A stretch of DNA of 5,201 bases, taken from the NCBI GenBank assembly GCA_023245725.1, contig JAHFJU010000091.1, positions 1 through 5,201 on the forward strand, read 5' to 3'. Below, one piece after another: positions 1 through 5,201 of the stretch. This DNA is from Candidatus Peregrinibacteria bacterium (GTDB lineage: Bacteria > Patescibacteriota > Gracilibacteria > UBA1369 > UM-FILTER-53-11). Numbering within the stretch: the first letter of the stretch is position 1; every line of letters starts with the position of its first letter. Under the pieces are notes generated by a model. The model was not told the origin of the DNA. It worked only from the letters and a program-made list of their open reading frames with translations, and searched no databases. The position numbers were made by a program, and so were the translations under genes.

Positions 1-628
1 CAACGAGTGCTGAATGAGTAAAGAGAGAAAGCGTTTTTCCAAGGATTTTATGGTCGCGTTTTTTCGCCTCTTCTAGTTGTCTAATATGCTCGTTGAGCTC
101 TTCTTTTGTCTCAAAGGCGGTGCCGTAAATTCGCTGTAGCATCGGGTTTTTCTCATCTCCTCGCCAATATGCACCGGCTGTATGAAGTAACTTGAATGCT
201 TTAATTTCGCCCATGTTTTCTAGGTGATTTCCTTCACACAAATCAATGAATTTTACGGCGCCTTTTTTGTCTACGTTTTCGTAAAAAGTTACTGTTGTTG
301 AGCCGGCTTTTTTCCAGCCTTCGCACAGGTCGACTTTATATGGTTGTCCAATGCTTTTTAGCCACTCGATTGCCTTGTCTATGTGTTCTTCTCGGCGCAC
401 GAACGTTTGTCGTTCGTTAATAACTGTGTGCATGTGCTTTTCTAAAATCGCCAAATCTTCTGGAATTAGCGCACGTGGAAGCTCAAAGTCGTAGTAAAAT
501 CCTTTATCAATTGGCGGACCAAATCCTAATTTTGCTTCTGGAAACATTGCAATAACGGCTTGTGCAAGCGCGTGGCTGCATGAGTGGCGAATGTGGTATA
601 GGTGCGATGATTTATCGAGTTCAGACAT
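1..628 (-). CDS. thrS: Threonyl-tRNA synthetase, N-terminal part (lacks TGS domain; continues beyond the window)
   Basis: Charges tRNA-Thr with threonine in the cytoplasm and edits mischarged Ser-tRNA-Thr. The visible 209 residues match the family's editing (N2) domain: HIRHSCSHALAQAV (residues 12-25), GFYYDF (43-48) and a stretch from AGAYWRGDEKNP to IYGTAF (151-172). They then enter the linker to the catalytic core (DHKILGK, 192-198), where the window ends. Putative editing-site residues are present: H15 and H19 in the HxxxH motif, and C131 and H135 in CEGNH, corresponding to H73/H77/C182/H186 of the E. coli enzyme. The usual ~60-residue TGS domain is absent. The reading frame upstream of this ATG meets a stop (641-643) within five codons, so it cannot be hidden in this frame. 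Loss of TGS is a feature I associate with reduced genomes. The catalytic and anticodon-binding domains lie outside the window. No Shine-Dalgarno is visible. The gene has its own promoter (678-707). Confidence 0.95.
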   Translation of the reverse strand, partial: MSELDKSSHLYHIRHSCSHALAQAVIAMFPEAKLGFGPPIDKGFYYDFELPRALIPEDLAILEKHMHTVINERQTFVRREEHIDKAIEWLKSIGQPYKVDLCEGWKKAGSTTVTFYENVDKKGAVKFIDLCEGNHLENMGEIKAFKLLHTAGAYWRGDEKNPMLQRIYGTAFETKEELNEHIRQLEEAKKRDHKILGKTLSLFTHSALV

Positions 629-677
629 GCGTAAATTTAATTAATTGTAATGTTGATGAATAAGCGAAAACGGGCTT

Positions 678-707
678 AGTGTACGCGATTTGTGGAGTGA
701 GCGTCAA
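678..707 (-). promoter_or_regulatory. Sigma-70-like promoter of thrS
   Basis: On the minus strand, TTGACG (702-707, -35) is followed after 18 bp by TACACT (678-683, -10). Transcription would start near 671, giving a leader of about 43 bases with no Shine-Dalgarno and no T-box-like structure that I can see. The -35 box overlaps the TGA stop of the upstream STAS-like gene (704-706). thrS therefore probably has its own promoter but could also receive read-through from that operon, since no terminator separates them. Confidence 0.55.
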
Positions 708-997
708 TTTGTGCTCTCCTGCATATAATCCACAACGATTGTTATGATGCCTTGAATGGTTTTATTGCAAGATTTAAATTGGATTTTTTCAAGCACGCCA
801 TTGCCAAATTTTCGCATGAGATCGCTTATAAGGGCGTGGATAAATGATTGTGTAGCTCCTTCGACTTTTTCAAAATCCAAAATAATATTTTCGCCTTTTT
901 CAAGCGCTGGAACGAGTTCTTTGACTCGAATATCTCTGGCTATGTCTTTATTCTCTGCGAATTCCCCGACTTGTTTGAAAAAAATAATGTGTGTCAT
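704..997 (-). CDS. STAS-like DUF4325 protein, putative anti-anti-sigma-type partner of the upstream ATPase
   Basis: A 97-residue soluble protein with the hallmark of the DUF4325 (STAS-like) family. A short N-terminal region precedes ENIILDFEKVEGATQSF (residues 36-52), a beta strand plus loop, then a helix, HALISDLMRKFG (54-65). The strand-loop corresponds to the segment around the phosphorylated serine of SpoIIAA-type STAS proteins. S51 occupies the likely equivalent position, so phosphorylation by the neighbouring GHKL ATPase is a reasonable inference but not shown by sequence. There is no signal peptide, membrane segment or DNA-binding domain. The start codon overlaps the stop of the GHKL gene in an ATGA (994-997), which indicates translational coupling and explains the missing Shine-Dalgarno. 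The gene ends in TGA, which argues that UGA is a stop in this organism. The family's molecular function is not established. Confidence 0.8.
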   Translation of the reverse strand: MTHIIFFKQVGEFAENKDIARDIRVKELVPALEKGENIILDFEKVEGATQSFIHALISDLMRKFGNGVLEKIQFKSCNKTIQGIITIVVDYMQESTN

Positions 998-1953
998 ATG
1001 AATTGTGGTTTTTTATATTTTTCTTTTTTTCTGTCACGTATCGCCTGGTTATATGTTTCATTTACGAGTTTTAAAATTAGCGAAAACTCTTGAGTATCGT
1101 CTAGCGATAAATCTATTCCTACCGCTGTACCATGCCAAAATGGCAGATCATCTCTTTTTGAATGTCTATCTTCGAATGGGTCAGCGTGTAATGAAATTCT
1201 TTTTCCTGTTCGTTGTAGCAGTTTATACATTGCATTACCGCTATAGAGAACAAAAAAATCTTTATTCACCGTTGCTATTGATTTTATAAAAAATAAGCCA
1301 GCACCAGCATTATATTCAGTTCCGCCCAGTTTTTGTGTCGTTCCTGTTATGCCTGGAGTAAGGGCTAAACGAATTGCCTCTAAATCGTTTGGAGGATTAT
1401 ATGACTGGTTTATAGTTTTCCATATGCCAACCCCAGTATCGGCTATTCCAACGCGAACAGTATTGCTCTTTGAATAGTATTGAGCCGAAACAATTGCACC
1501 ATTTTTTGATAGAGAGTGCTCGAGCACGTTTCTAATAAGTTCACTTAATACATATCGCAGAGGCTCTGCATGAATAGGTTTAAGGTGAAGTAGAGGAGTC
1601 ATTTCGGTTATAAAAGTGCTCAATTCTTCTGAGGTTTTAATTTGAGTGAGTGGAACAAATCGGCCGCTAGACTCATGTTTATTTATATTGATTCCGGAAT
1701 TGATTCCCAGAAAATTAAATAGACCCATTCGTTCAAGGTAATGTTTCGATTTTGCTTCGAGTACTTCGCAGTGAATTTTTTTTGGTTCAATTCCCATGCC
1801 GAGAGCTGCTATCATCGACAACACCAACGGATGAATAGACATCCATCTTTTGTGAAAAGTTACATTTAGTTCATTCTCATCACTTGGGTCAAATCCATTA
1901 AAAAAAGTATCAATACTGTTTAGCCACGCTGAGTTTGGAATATGTATCTTCAT
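994..1953 (-). CDS. Stand-alone GHKL (HATPase_c) ATPase/kinase with an N-terminal STAS-like region
   Basis: A 319-residue cytoplasmic protein. The GHKL ATP-binding fold shows the N box ELIRNVLEHS (138-147, with E138 and N142), the G1 box DTGVGI (172-177), a glycine-rich lid motif NAGAGLFFI (215-223) and a late HGTAV (274-278) matching the GT motif of histidine-kinase and SpoIIAB-type ATPases. There is no phospho-acceptor histidine (HisKA) domain, transmembrane segment or receiver, so it is not a classical two-component kinase. Residues about 30-85 (IHPLVLSMIAALGMG, then YLERMGLFNFLGI) resemble the STAS-like region found before such ATPases. The C-terminus is basic (RDRKKEKYKK, 306-315). The ATG is preceded directly by an in-frame TAG (1954-1956), so this is the earliest possible start. 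It overlaps the DUF4325 gene by four bases. Inference: the pair forms a phosphorylation-driven partner switch. The target and any sigma factor are not visible. Residue-level family placement is firm, the biological role is not. Confidence 0.85.
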   Translation of the reverse strand: MKIHIPNSAWLNSIDTFFNGFDPSDENELNVTFHKRWMSIHPLVLSMIAALGMGIEPKKIHCEVLEAKSKHYLERMGLFNFLGINSGININKHESSGRFVPLTQIKTSEELSTFITEMTPLLHLKPIHAEPLRYVLSELIRNVLEHSLSKNGAIVSAQYYSKSNTVRVGIADTGVGIWKTINQSYNPPNDLEAIRLALTPGITGTTQKLGGTEYNAGAGLFFIKSIATVNKDFFVLYSGNAMYKLLQRTGKRISLHADPFEDRHSKRDDLPFWHGTAVGIDLSLDDTQEFSLILKLVNETYNQAIRDRKKEKYKKPQFI

Positions 1954-1961
1954 CTATCTGT

Positions 1962-1990
1962 ATTTTACCGGAAATCCGGTAAATAGTCAA
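1962..1990 (-). promoter_or_regulatory. Promoter of the GHKL/STAS operon, near-leaderless
   Basis: On the minus strand, TTGACT (1985-1990) and TAAAAT (1962-1967) are separated by exactly 17 bp, a near-consensus housekeeping promoter. Only eight bases lie between the -10 and the ATG at 1953, so transcription should begin about 0-3 bases before the start codon, giving an essentially leaderless mRNA. No Shine-Dalgarno could fit. A perfect palindrome fills the spacer and overlaps part of the -10 box. Confidence 0.7.
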
Positions 1991-2020
1991 AACACCGGAA
2001 ACACGGTAAATCTCCGGTGT
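1964..2020. promoter_or_regulatory. Operator array: perfect palindrome, degenerate second copy and an extra half-site
   Basis: TTTACCGGAAATCCGGTAAA (1964-1983) is a perfect inverted repeat with 9-bp arms and a 2-bp centre. It lies between the -35 and -10 boxes of the GHKL operon. AACACCGGAAACACGGTAAA (1991-2010) matches it at 15 of 20 positions and abuts the -35. Their centres are 27 bp apart. A fifth half-site, CCGGTGT, sits at 2014-2020. ACACCGGA (1992-1999) and TCCGGTGT (2013-2020) also form an 8-bp inverted repeat with a 13-bp loop, followed on the minus strand by TTTT. It could therefore double as a weak terminator for the SLH gene ending at 2030. The placement fits repression by a dimeric DNA-binding protein. 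No such protein is encoded in this window. Confidence 0.7.
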
Positions 2021-2029
2021 ATATTTATT

Positions 2030-2531
2030 CTACTTAGCCTGAATTCTAATCTGTTGATTATCATTTGGATTATTCTGCGGTGGATTGATATGAACAACTC
2101 CATCACAAACTGTGCCTTGTCCTGTGTATGACTCCGGATTATCCATTCCAAAACGATTTTTCCAGAATGCAGTATCGAGCATTGTAATATCGTTTATCGC
2201 GCCCCAACTTTCTTCTAAAATACATACCGCGCTGCTAACTTAGTAATAAGTATAATCGTTATCGGCAAACATAAACTGTTTCGGAATGTTTTTTGCCTTA
2301 ATTGCTACCGACACAAATTCAGCACGGTTTACAGGATTTAGTGGCTTAAAAGTTCCGTCGATATATCCTCTTATAATATTTTGTGATTGTAAGTATGAGA
2401 TTCCTTTAAAGTAGAGTGATGTGTCATCGACATCGGAGAAGCTGCCAAAAACCGTTGAGGGAGCGATAAAAAATGCCGCGCATGCAAGGAGGAGTAGGTG
2501 TTTTTTTATGAAATTAGGAAGAGTTTTTCAT
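2030..2531 (-). pseudogene. Broken gene for a secreted single-SLH-domain protein (frameshift plus in-frame stop)
   Basis: The minus strand encodes a hydrophobic leader (HLLLLACAAFFIAPSTVFG), then one S-layer homology domain: FSDVDD, ISYLQSQNIIRGYIDGTF, and the conserved NRAEF (residues about 31-79 of the repaired protein). Such domains anchor surface proteins to the cell wall or S-layer. Two lesions stop normal translation. First, the ATG at 2529-2531 is followed by five A (2524-2528), and only with four A does the frame run MKTLPNFIKKH into the leader; as written it stops after five codons. Second, a TAA at 2240-2242 interrupts the frame, which then continues openly for 69 codons (two cysteines, Asn/Gln/Pro-rich end) to a TAG at 2030-2032. 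Repaired length is about 166 residues. A lipobox-like LLAC lies inside the leader, but hydrophobic sequence continues after the Cys, so signal peptidase I seems likelier. Sequencing error cannot be excluded, though two lesions favour decay. Confidence 0.75.
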
Positions 2532-2599
2532 CACAGCAGCGGAGCGAATGGGCGTATTGTCTAGTACCTTGCCTAAGAAGGCACGGGTTTTCCCAGTAG

Positions 2600-2628
2600 G
2601 ATATATTAGCAATAACTGCACATGGCAA
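2600..2628 (-). promoter_or_regulatory. Possible promoter of the SLH gene
   Basis: On the minus strand, TTGCCA (2623-2628) and TATATC (2600-2605) are separated by 17 bp. The predicted leader of about 60 bases contains the small stem TGCCT/AGGCA (2570-2574 with 2579-2583). Next to the predicted start site is a GGG-TTTT-CCC inverted repeat (2585-2594). The -10 match is mediocre, so this is tentative. Confidence 0.3.
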
Positions 2629-2641
2629 GAAGCCACTAATT

Positions 2642-2714
2642 CCTAGTCTGTTGCTATTTAAGTTATGAGTACGGCAAGGTGGAATACGGCCGTTTTAGCC
2701 TAGTCTGTTGCTAT
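2642..2714. repeat. 16-bp direct repeat, two copies 57 bp apart
   Basis: CCTAGTCTGTTGCTAT occurs exactly at 2642-2657 and 2699-2714. The 57-bp period is a multiple of three, and in one minus-strand frame both copies encode SNRLG (EYSNRLG then stop, and LNSNRLG). Flanking bases show only scattered similarity. It may be the remnant of a tandem duplication, a coding repeat in a decayed gene, or a short recombination scar. Confidence 0.6.
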
Positions 2715-3055
2715 ATTCGCCATGCGTTTCATAGCTCTTTCCCGGGAAGACATTTTTACAATGATTCTCTGGAATTGTAAATGGCGCGGATTCTAAATAA
2801 ACCCCAATTTTTTTAGTAGTTAAATGATTTGCGCATGTAATTTGACACGAGTATAAGTCACGAACTCGACTTAAAATCTCGCTTGGCAAGTAACAAATAT
2901 GCGTTTCTGGAAGTGAAAAACTCGCAGCAAATATTTTCTTTAGGATTACTGCCTAGCCAAGAAATTAAGGTTGAGGAAATTTATCTAGCCTCTTTCTAAG
3001 CCGCGCTATGGATATTTAACAAAAATGTGACTAGATCTCTGCAGCATTACGCCGT

Positions 3056-3084
3056 TTGCCTGAATTGTGATTTTATGGTAAAAT
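3056..3084 (+). promoter_or_regulatory. Leaderless promoter of the prsW-like gene
   Basis: TTGCCT (3056-3061) and TAAAAT (3079-3084) are 17 bp apart, with a TGG just before the -10 giving an extended -10. Only six bases separate the -10 from the ATG at 3091, so the A of the start codon is the expected first transcribed base. The core GGTAAAATAC, followed closely by AGATG, is shared with the GHKL operon promoter. Confidence 0.65.
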
Positions 3085-3090
3085 ACTCAG

Positions 3091-3951
3091 ATGGATTTAT
3101 CAGCAACACTACAGATTATCGGCGGTTGTTTCTTCTTGGCGCTTATGCCAGCTACTGCTTGGACCTACATTTTTCTGAAGAAACAGAAAGAAGATAGGCG
3201 AGTGGCGTTTTTCACGTTCTTGCTTGGCGCTGGTTCTGTGTGTCCTATCCTCCTATATAAATATCTTTGGAAGTTCATTCCATCGATTAACATTATTGAA
3301 TACGCAAAAAATTATGAAAATGATCTTATTGGTTTGAGTGGATTTGCTATGATTCCTCTTAGCGTAATTATTACTTTTTCTGTTGTTGGAGTGCTTGAAG
3401 AGACAATGAAACAGTCTGTTGTACATGCGGTTGATGATCGGAAAATCAGGCATATTGATGATTCGGTAATGTTCTCTATTTTGGCTGCCATTGGCTTTGC
3501 GTTCACTGAAAATATTTTGTATTTTTATAACATTTGGGAAAAACAGGGGCCGAATAATTTGCTTGTTCCGTTCTTATTTAGATCGATTTTCTCCTCATTT
3601 GCTCACATTCTTTTTTCGACGATGTACGGTTATTACTATGGAGTTGCTCATTTTGCTAAGCCAATTTTACAGGAAGAGCTAAACAATAAGCGTCACTCGT
3701 TTTGGGATTGGTTTCATAAGAAGGTTAGTCGCGGCGAGGTTCGATTGTTTCATGAAGAGAAAATGCTTGAAGGGTTTATTTTAGCAGTTGGTTTACATGC
3801 CATTTATAATGTGTTTTTAGAGATGAATTGGACGTTTATTATGGTTCCGTATTTGGTTATAGGATTTATGTATATTTCACATTTGTTTGGCGAAATTAAG
3901 AATCACAAAAGACTCGATTTGGTGTATGTAGATGAGCGAAATCATGGGTAG
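3091..3951 (+). CDS. PrsW-family intramembrane metalloprotease
   Basis: A 286-residue polytopic membrane protein with the motif set of the PrsW family (CAAX-protease-like superfamily). It has EETMK (103-107, the EExxK motif), FAFTEN (136-141), an R164-to-H172 segment (FRSIFSSFAH) and GLHAIYN (234-240, with H236 and N240). The glutamates and histidines are the likely metal ligands and catalytic residues inside the membrane. Hydrophobic segments are seen near 5-28, 37-58, 84-102, 126-147, 160-185, 226-245 and 248-265. In Bacillus, PrsW makes the first cut in the anti-sigma factor RsiW; in this organism the substrate is unknown. The start is fixed by an in-frame TAA at 3079-3081 with no other start between. 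It stands alone on the plus strand and converges with mltG, 22 bp separating the two stops. I give no gene symbol because orthology to Bacillus prsW is uncertain. Confidence 0.85.
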   Translation: MDLSATLQIIGGCFFLALMPATAWTYIFLKKQKEDRRVAFFTFLLGAGSVCPILLYKYLWKFIPSINIIEYAKNYENDLIGLSGFAMIPLSVIITFSVVGVLEETMKQSVVHAVDDRKIRHIDDSVMFSILAAIGFAFTENILYFYNIWEKQGPNNLLVPFLFRSIFSSFAHILFSTMYGYYYGVAHFAKPILQEELNNKRHSFWDWFHKKVSRGEVRLFHEEKMLEGFILAVGLHAIYNVFLEMNWTFIMVPYLVIGFMYISHLFGEIKNHKRLDLVYVDERNHG

Positions 3952-3973
3952 GAGATTTTTGGCGTTTTTAGTG

Positions 3974-5011
3974 TTATCTCAAAAACAAATCCTTATTTTT
4001 TTCGTGCTCGGCATTTGTACGCGCAAAGTGGGCCTTCCCTTTCGCATCGGTAAGGTAAAACCAAAATTCAGATTCTATAGGATTTGCAGCGGCTTTAATC
4101 GTTGCAAGCCCCGGATTACAAATAGGAGTGGGAGGAAACCCTAGTTTTGTATAGGTGTTATATGGTGAATTTTTTTTGAGGTCACTGAGTGAAAGTTCTC
4201 GTGAGACGTCAGCCGAATTTGCCGAAATTTCGCGTTCATACAATATAGATGCGTCGACTTGTAGCGGCCATTCTTTGCCGATTCTATTCCATAATAATCC
4301 TGAAACAAGTGCCAAATCTTCTTGCGATCGCACCTCTTTTTCGAGAATTGATGCCATTATTATTTGGTCGATTGTGTCACTTTTAACTGCAGAAATATGC
4401 AGAACGCCCCCCTCGTGAACCCTCTTCTCAAAATTTGAAAGCATTTTTTCGATCAACTCATTTGGAGTAAATCCTTGGGCGAAAACAAGGTATGTATCGG
4501 GGAATAAAAATCCTTCGAGCGATGCCCCTTTTGTTAGAAATGGATATGCTGTTAATTGAGCGTCGGTCGGGTTTTTTGCGGCTTCTATAAAGGCTCCGGC
4601 GGTTATGAGCCCTTCTTTATTTAGTTTTTCGTCGATTTCGTAAATTGTAAATCCTTCAGGAATTGTAAATGAAATTTCGCCGTTTGTTGGATGCGCCAAA
4701 AAATTTAATATTCCAGCTGGAGTCATGTCGGGTTCAATTTGGTAGCGTCCTGCTTTAACAGTACGTTCGTTGTCAGATAGTCGTGCGTAAATTTTGAAAA
4801 ATGTTGTCGAGTTAATGAGTGATTTGTTTTTTAATATTTGCGCGATTTGGCTCATTGATGAGCCGCTTGGAATGTCGATTCTTATTGATTCGGTTGTCGA
4901 ATAATGAACGGTGTGAATCGAGTATAGGTATAGGGTTGCGGTTATTATTGTTGCTAGTATCGCGATTTTTAGTAGGCGGCGAAGTGGGGTGTTTTTTTTG
5001 TGAGGTCTCAT
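3974..5011 (-). CDS. mltG: Endolytic murein transglycosylase MltG (YceG-like)
   Basis: Cuts nascent peptidoglycan glycan strands at the outer face of the cytoplasmic membrane and so limits their length. The 345-residue product has the family's usual length and order. It starts with a basic N-terminus, one membrane anchor (about 13-32) and a LysM-like subdomain (about 45-95). The catalytic domain follows, with EGFLFPDTY (166-174), ASILEKE (220-226), LQVDASILYE (250-259) and SPYNTYTKLGFPPTPICNPG (282-301). E224 in ASILEKE matches the catalytic glutamate (E218) of E. coli MltG. All hallmark residues appear intact, so it should be active. No Shine-Dalgarno or convincing promoter was found between the ATG and the 11-bp repeat array that begins 70 bp upstream. 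It is convergent with the prsW-like gene. Confidence 0.95.
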   Translation of the reverse strand: MRPHKKNTPLRRLLKIAILATIITATLYLYSIHTVHYSTTESIRIDIPSGSSMSQIAQILKNKSLINSTTFFKIYARLSDNERTVKAGRYQIEPDMTPAGILNFLAHPTNGEISFTIPEGFTIYEIDEKLNKEGLITAGAFIEAAKNPTDAQLTAYPFLTKGASLEGFLFPDTYLVFAQGFTPNELIEKMLSNFEKRVHEGGVLHISAVKSDTIDQIIMASILEKEVRSQEDLALVSGLLWNRIGKEWPLQVDASILYEREISANSADVSRELSLSDLKKNSPYNTYTKLGFPPTPICNPGLATIKAAANPIESEFWFYLTDAKGKAHFARTNAEHEKNKDLFLR

Positions 5012-5080
5012 AGATTTGTTGGTGATGTAAATGTTTGAAGTTCGGCAGAGCTCTTGTTTTCGCTTATTCTCGAGCCATTC

Positions 5081-5201
5081 TTTACTCTCTGTTTACTCTC
5101 TGTTTACTCTCTGTTTACTCTCTGTTTACTCTCTGTTTACTCTCTGTTTACTCTCTGTTTACTCTCTGTTTACTCTCTGTTTACTCTCTGTTTACTCTCT
5201 G
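5081..5201. repeat. Perfect 11-bp minisatellite, eleven copies, reaching the window edge
   Basis: The unit TTTACTCTCTG begins at 5081 and repeats without a single mismatch, eleven times in 121 bp, to the last base; more copies may lie beyond. The array starts 70 bp upstream of the mltG ATG. The reverse complement contains TAA, and because 11 is not divisible by three it places stops in all minus-strand frames. The plus strand is open in every frame. It could be a variable-number repeat in the mltG control region, part of a repetitive plus-strand gene, or an assembly artefact at a contig end. Confidence 0.95.

Larger units (their letters stand above)
2532..3055. other. About 520 bp without a defensible gene
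   Basis: No recognisable protein, tRNA or common structural RNA (tmRNA, RNase P, SRP) was found on either strand. On the minus strand one frame stays open from about 2953 to about 2509, apart from a single TAA at 2695-2697. Its first part can be read from a TTG at 2887-2889 as a 64-residue, cysteine-containing product ending in EYSNRLG. I do not recognise it, it has no Shine-Dalgarno and no obvious promoter. It may be a decayed gene or chance. The region also holds a 16-bp direct repeat (2642-2714), an imperfect CCCGGG-centred palindrome (2736-2750) and the tentative SLH promoter. Together with the adjacent SLH pseudogene it reads as degrading accessory DNA. Confidence 0.4.

Noticed and set aside
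756..1289. Plus-strand open frames opposite the STAS-like and GHKL genes
   Set aside because: They are antisense to genes with clear domain motifs and show no recognisable protein features.
704..1953. Toxin-antitoxin pair
   Set aside because: The overlap and palindromic operator look like a TA operon, but the GHKL motifs and DUF4325 signature point to a kinase/STAS pair, and neither protein has a known toxin fold or antitoxin DNA-binding domain.
2030..2531. Stop-codon recoding in the SLH gene
   Set aside because: The interrupting codon is TAA, not the UGA reassigned in Gracilibacteria/Absconditabacteria. Two other genes here use TGA as a normal stop, and the separate frameshift also favours a pseudogene or sequencing error.
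2695..2889. 64-residue minus-strand ORF from a TTG start as a real gene
   Set aside because: No Shine-Dalgarno or obvious promoter, an unusual start, no recognisable domain, and the frame continues beyond its stop. Kept only as a possible remnant.
3952..3980. Possible bidirectional terminator between the convergent prsW-like and mltG genes
   Set aside because: GAGAT and ATCTC form only a 5-bp AT-rich stem with a 19-base loop and a short T/A run. Too weak to call.
5081..5201. CRISPR array
   Set aside because: Units are 11 bp, contiguous and without spacers, so this is a simple tandem repeat.

Overview
The window looks like a piece of a small, AT-rich bacterial genome, most likely of the candidate phyla radiation (Patescibacteria). 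The supporting features are a threonyl-tRNA synthetase without its N-terminal TGS domain, promoters that sit 6-8 bases before the start codon, no convincing Shine-Dalgarno sequence at any start, and the mix of MltG, a PrsW-like protease and an SLH-domain protein. The SLH protein hints at the Peregrinibacteria/Gracilibacteria side of that radiation. However, two genes end in TGA, so UGA is used as a stop here and not as a glycine codon. The lineage call is inference; no marker gene settles it.

Layout. Positions 1-628 (minus) hold the N-terminal part of thrS, which runs off the window. Positions 704-1953 (minus) hold a two-gene operon: a GHKL-type ATPase whose stop codon overlaps the start of a small DUF4325 STAS-like protein. 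Its promoter (about 1962-1990) carries a perfect 20-bp palindrome between the -35 and -10 boxes, with a second, degenerate copy just upstream of the -35. Positions 2030-2531 (minus) hold a broken gene for a secreted single-SLH-domain protein, with one frameshift after the start and one in-frame TAA. Positions 2532-3055 have no gene I can defend but contain a 16-bp direct repeat. Positions 3091-3951 (plus) encode a PrsW-type membrane metalloprotease with a leaderless-looking promoter. Positions 3974-5011 (minus) encode the cell-wall enzyme MltG, convergent with prsW. Positions 5081-5201 are eleven perfect copies of an 11-bp unit, running to the window edge.

How the parts relate. thrS and mltG are housekeeping genes. 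The accessory content lies between them. The GHKL ATPase and STAS-like protein resemble a SpoIIAB/SpoIIAA-type partner switch, but no sigma factor or DNA-binding protein is encoded nearby, so both the output of the pair and the factor that reads its operator are unknown. PrsW (release of membrane-held regulators in Bacillus) and MltG (peptidoglycan strand cutting) act at the envelope, as the SLH protein would have done. A functional link among them is only a guess, since each has its own transcription unit. The most unusual features are the operator-flanked, near-leaderless promoter of the GHKL/STAS operon and the perfect 11-bp minisatellite in front of mltG.
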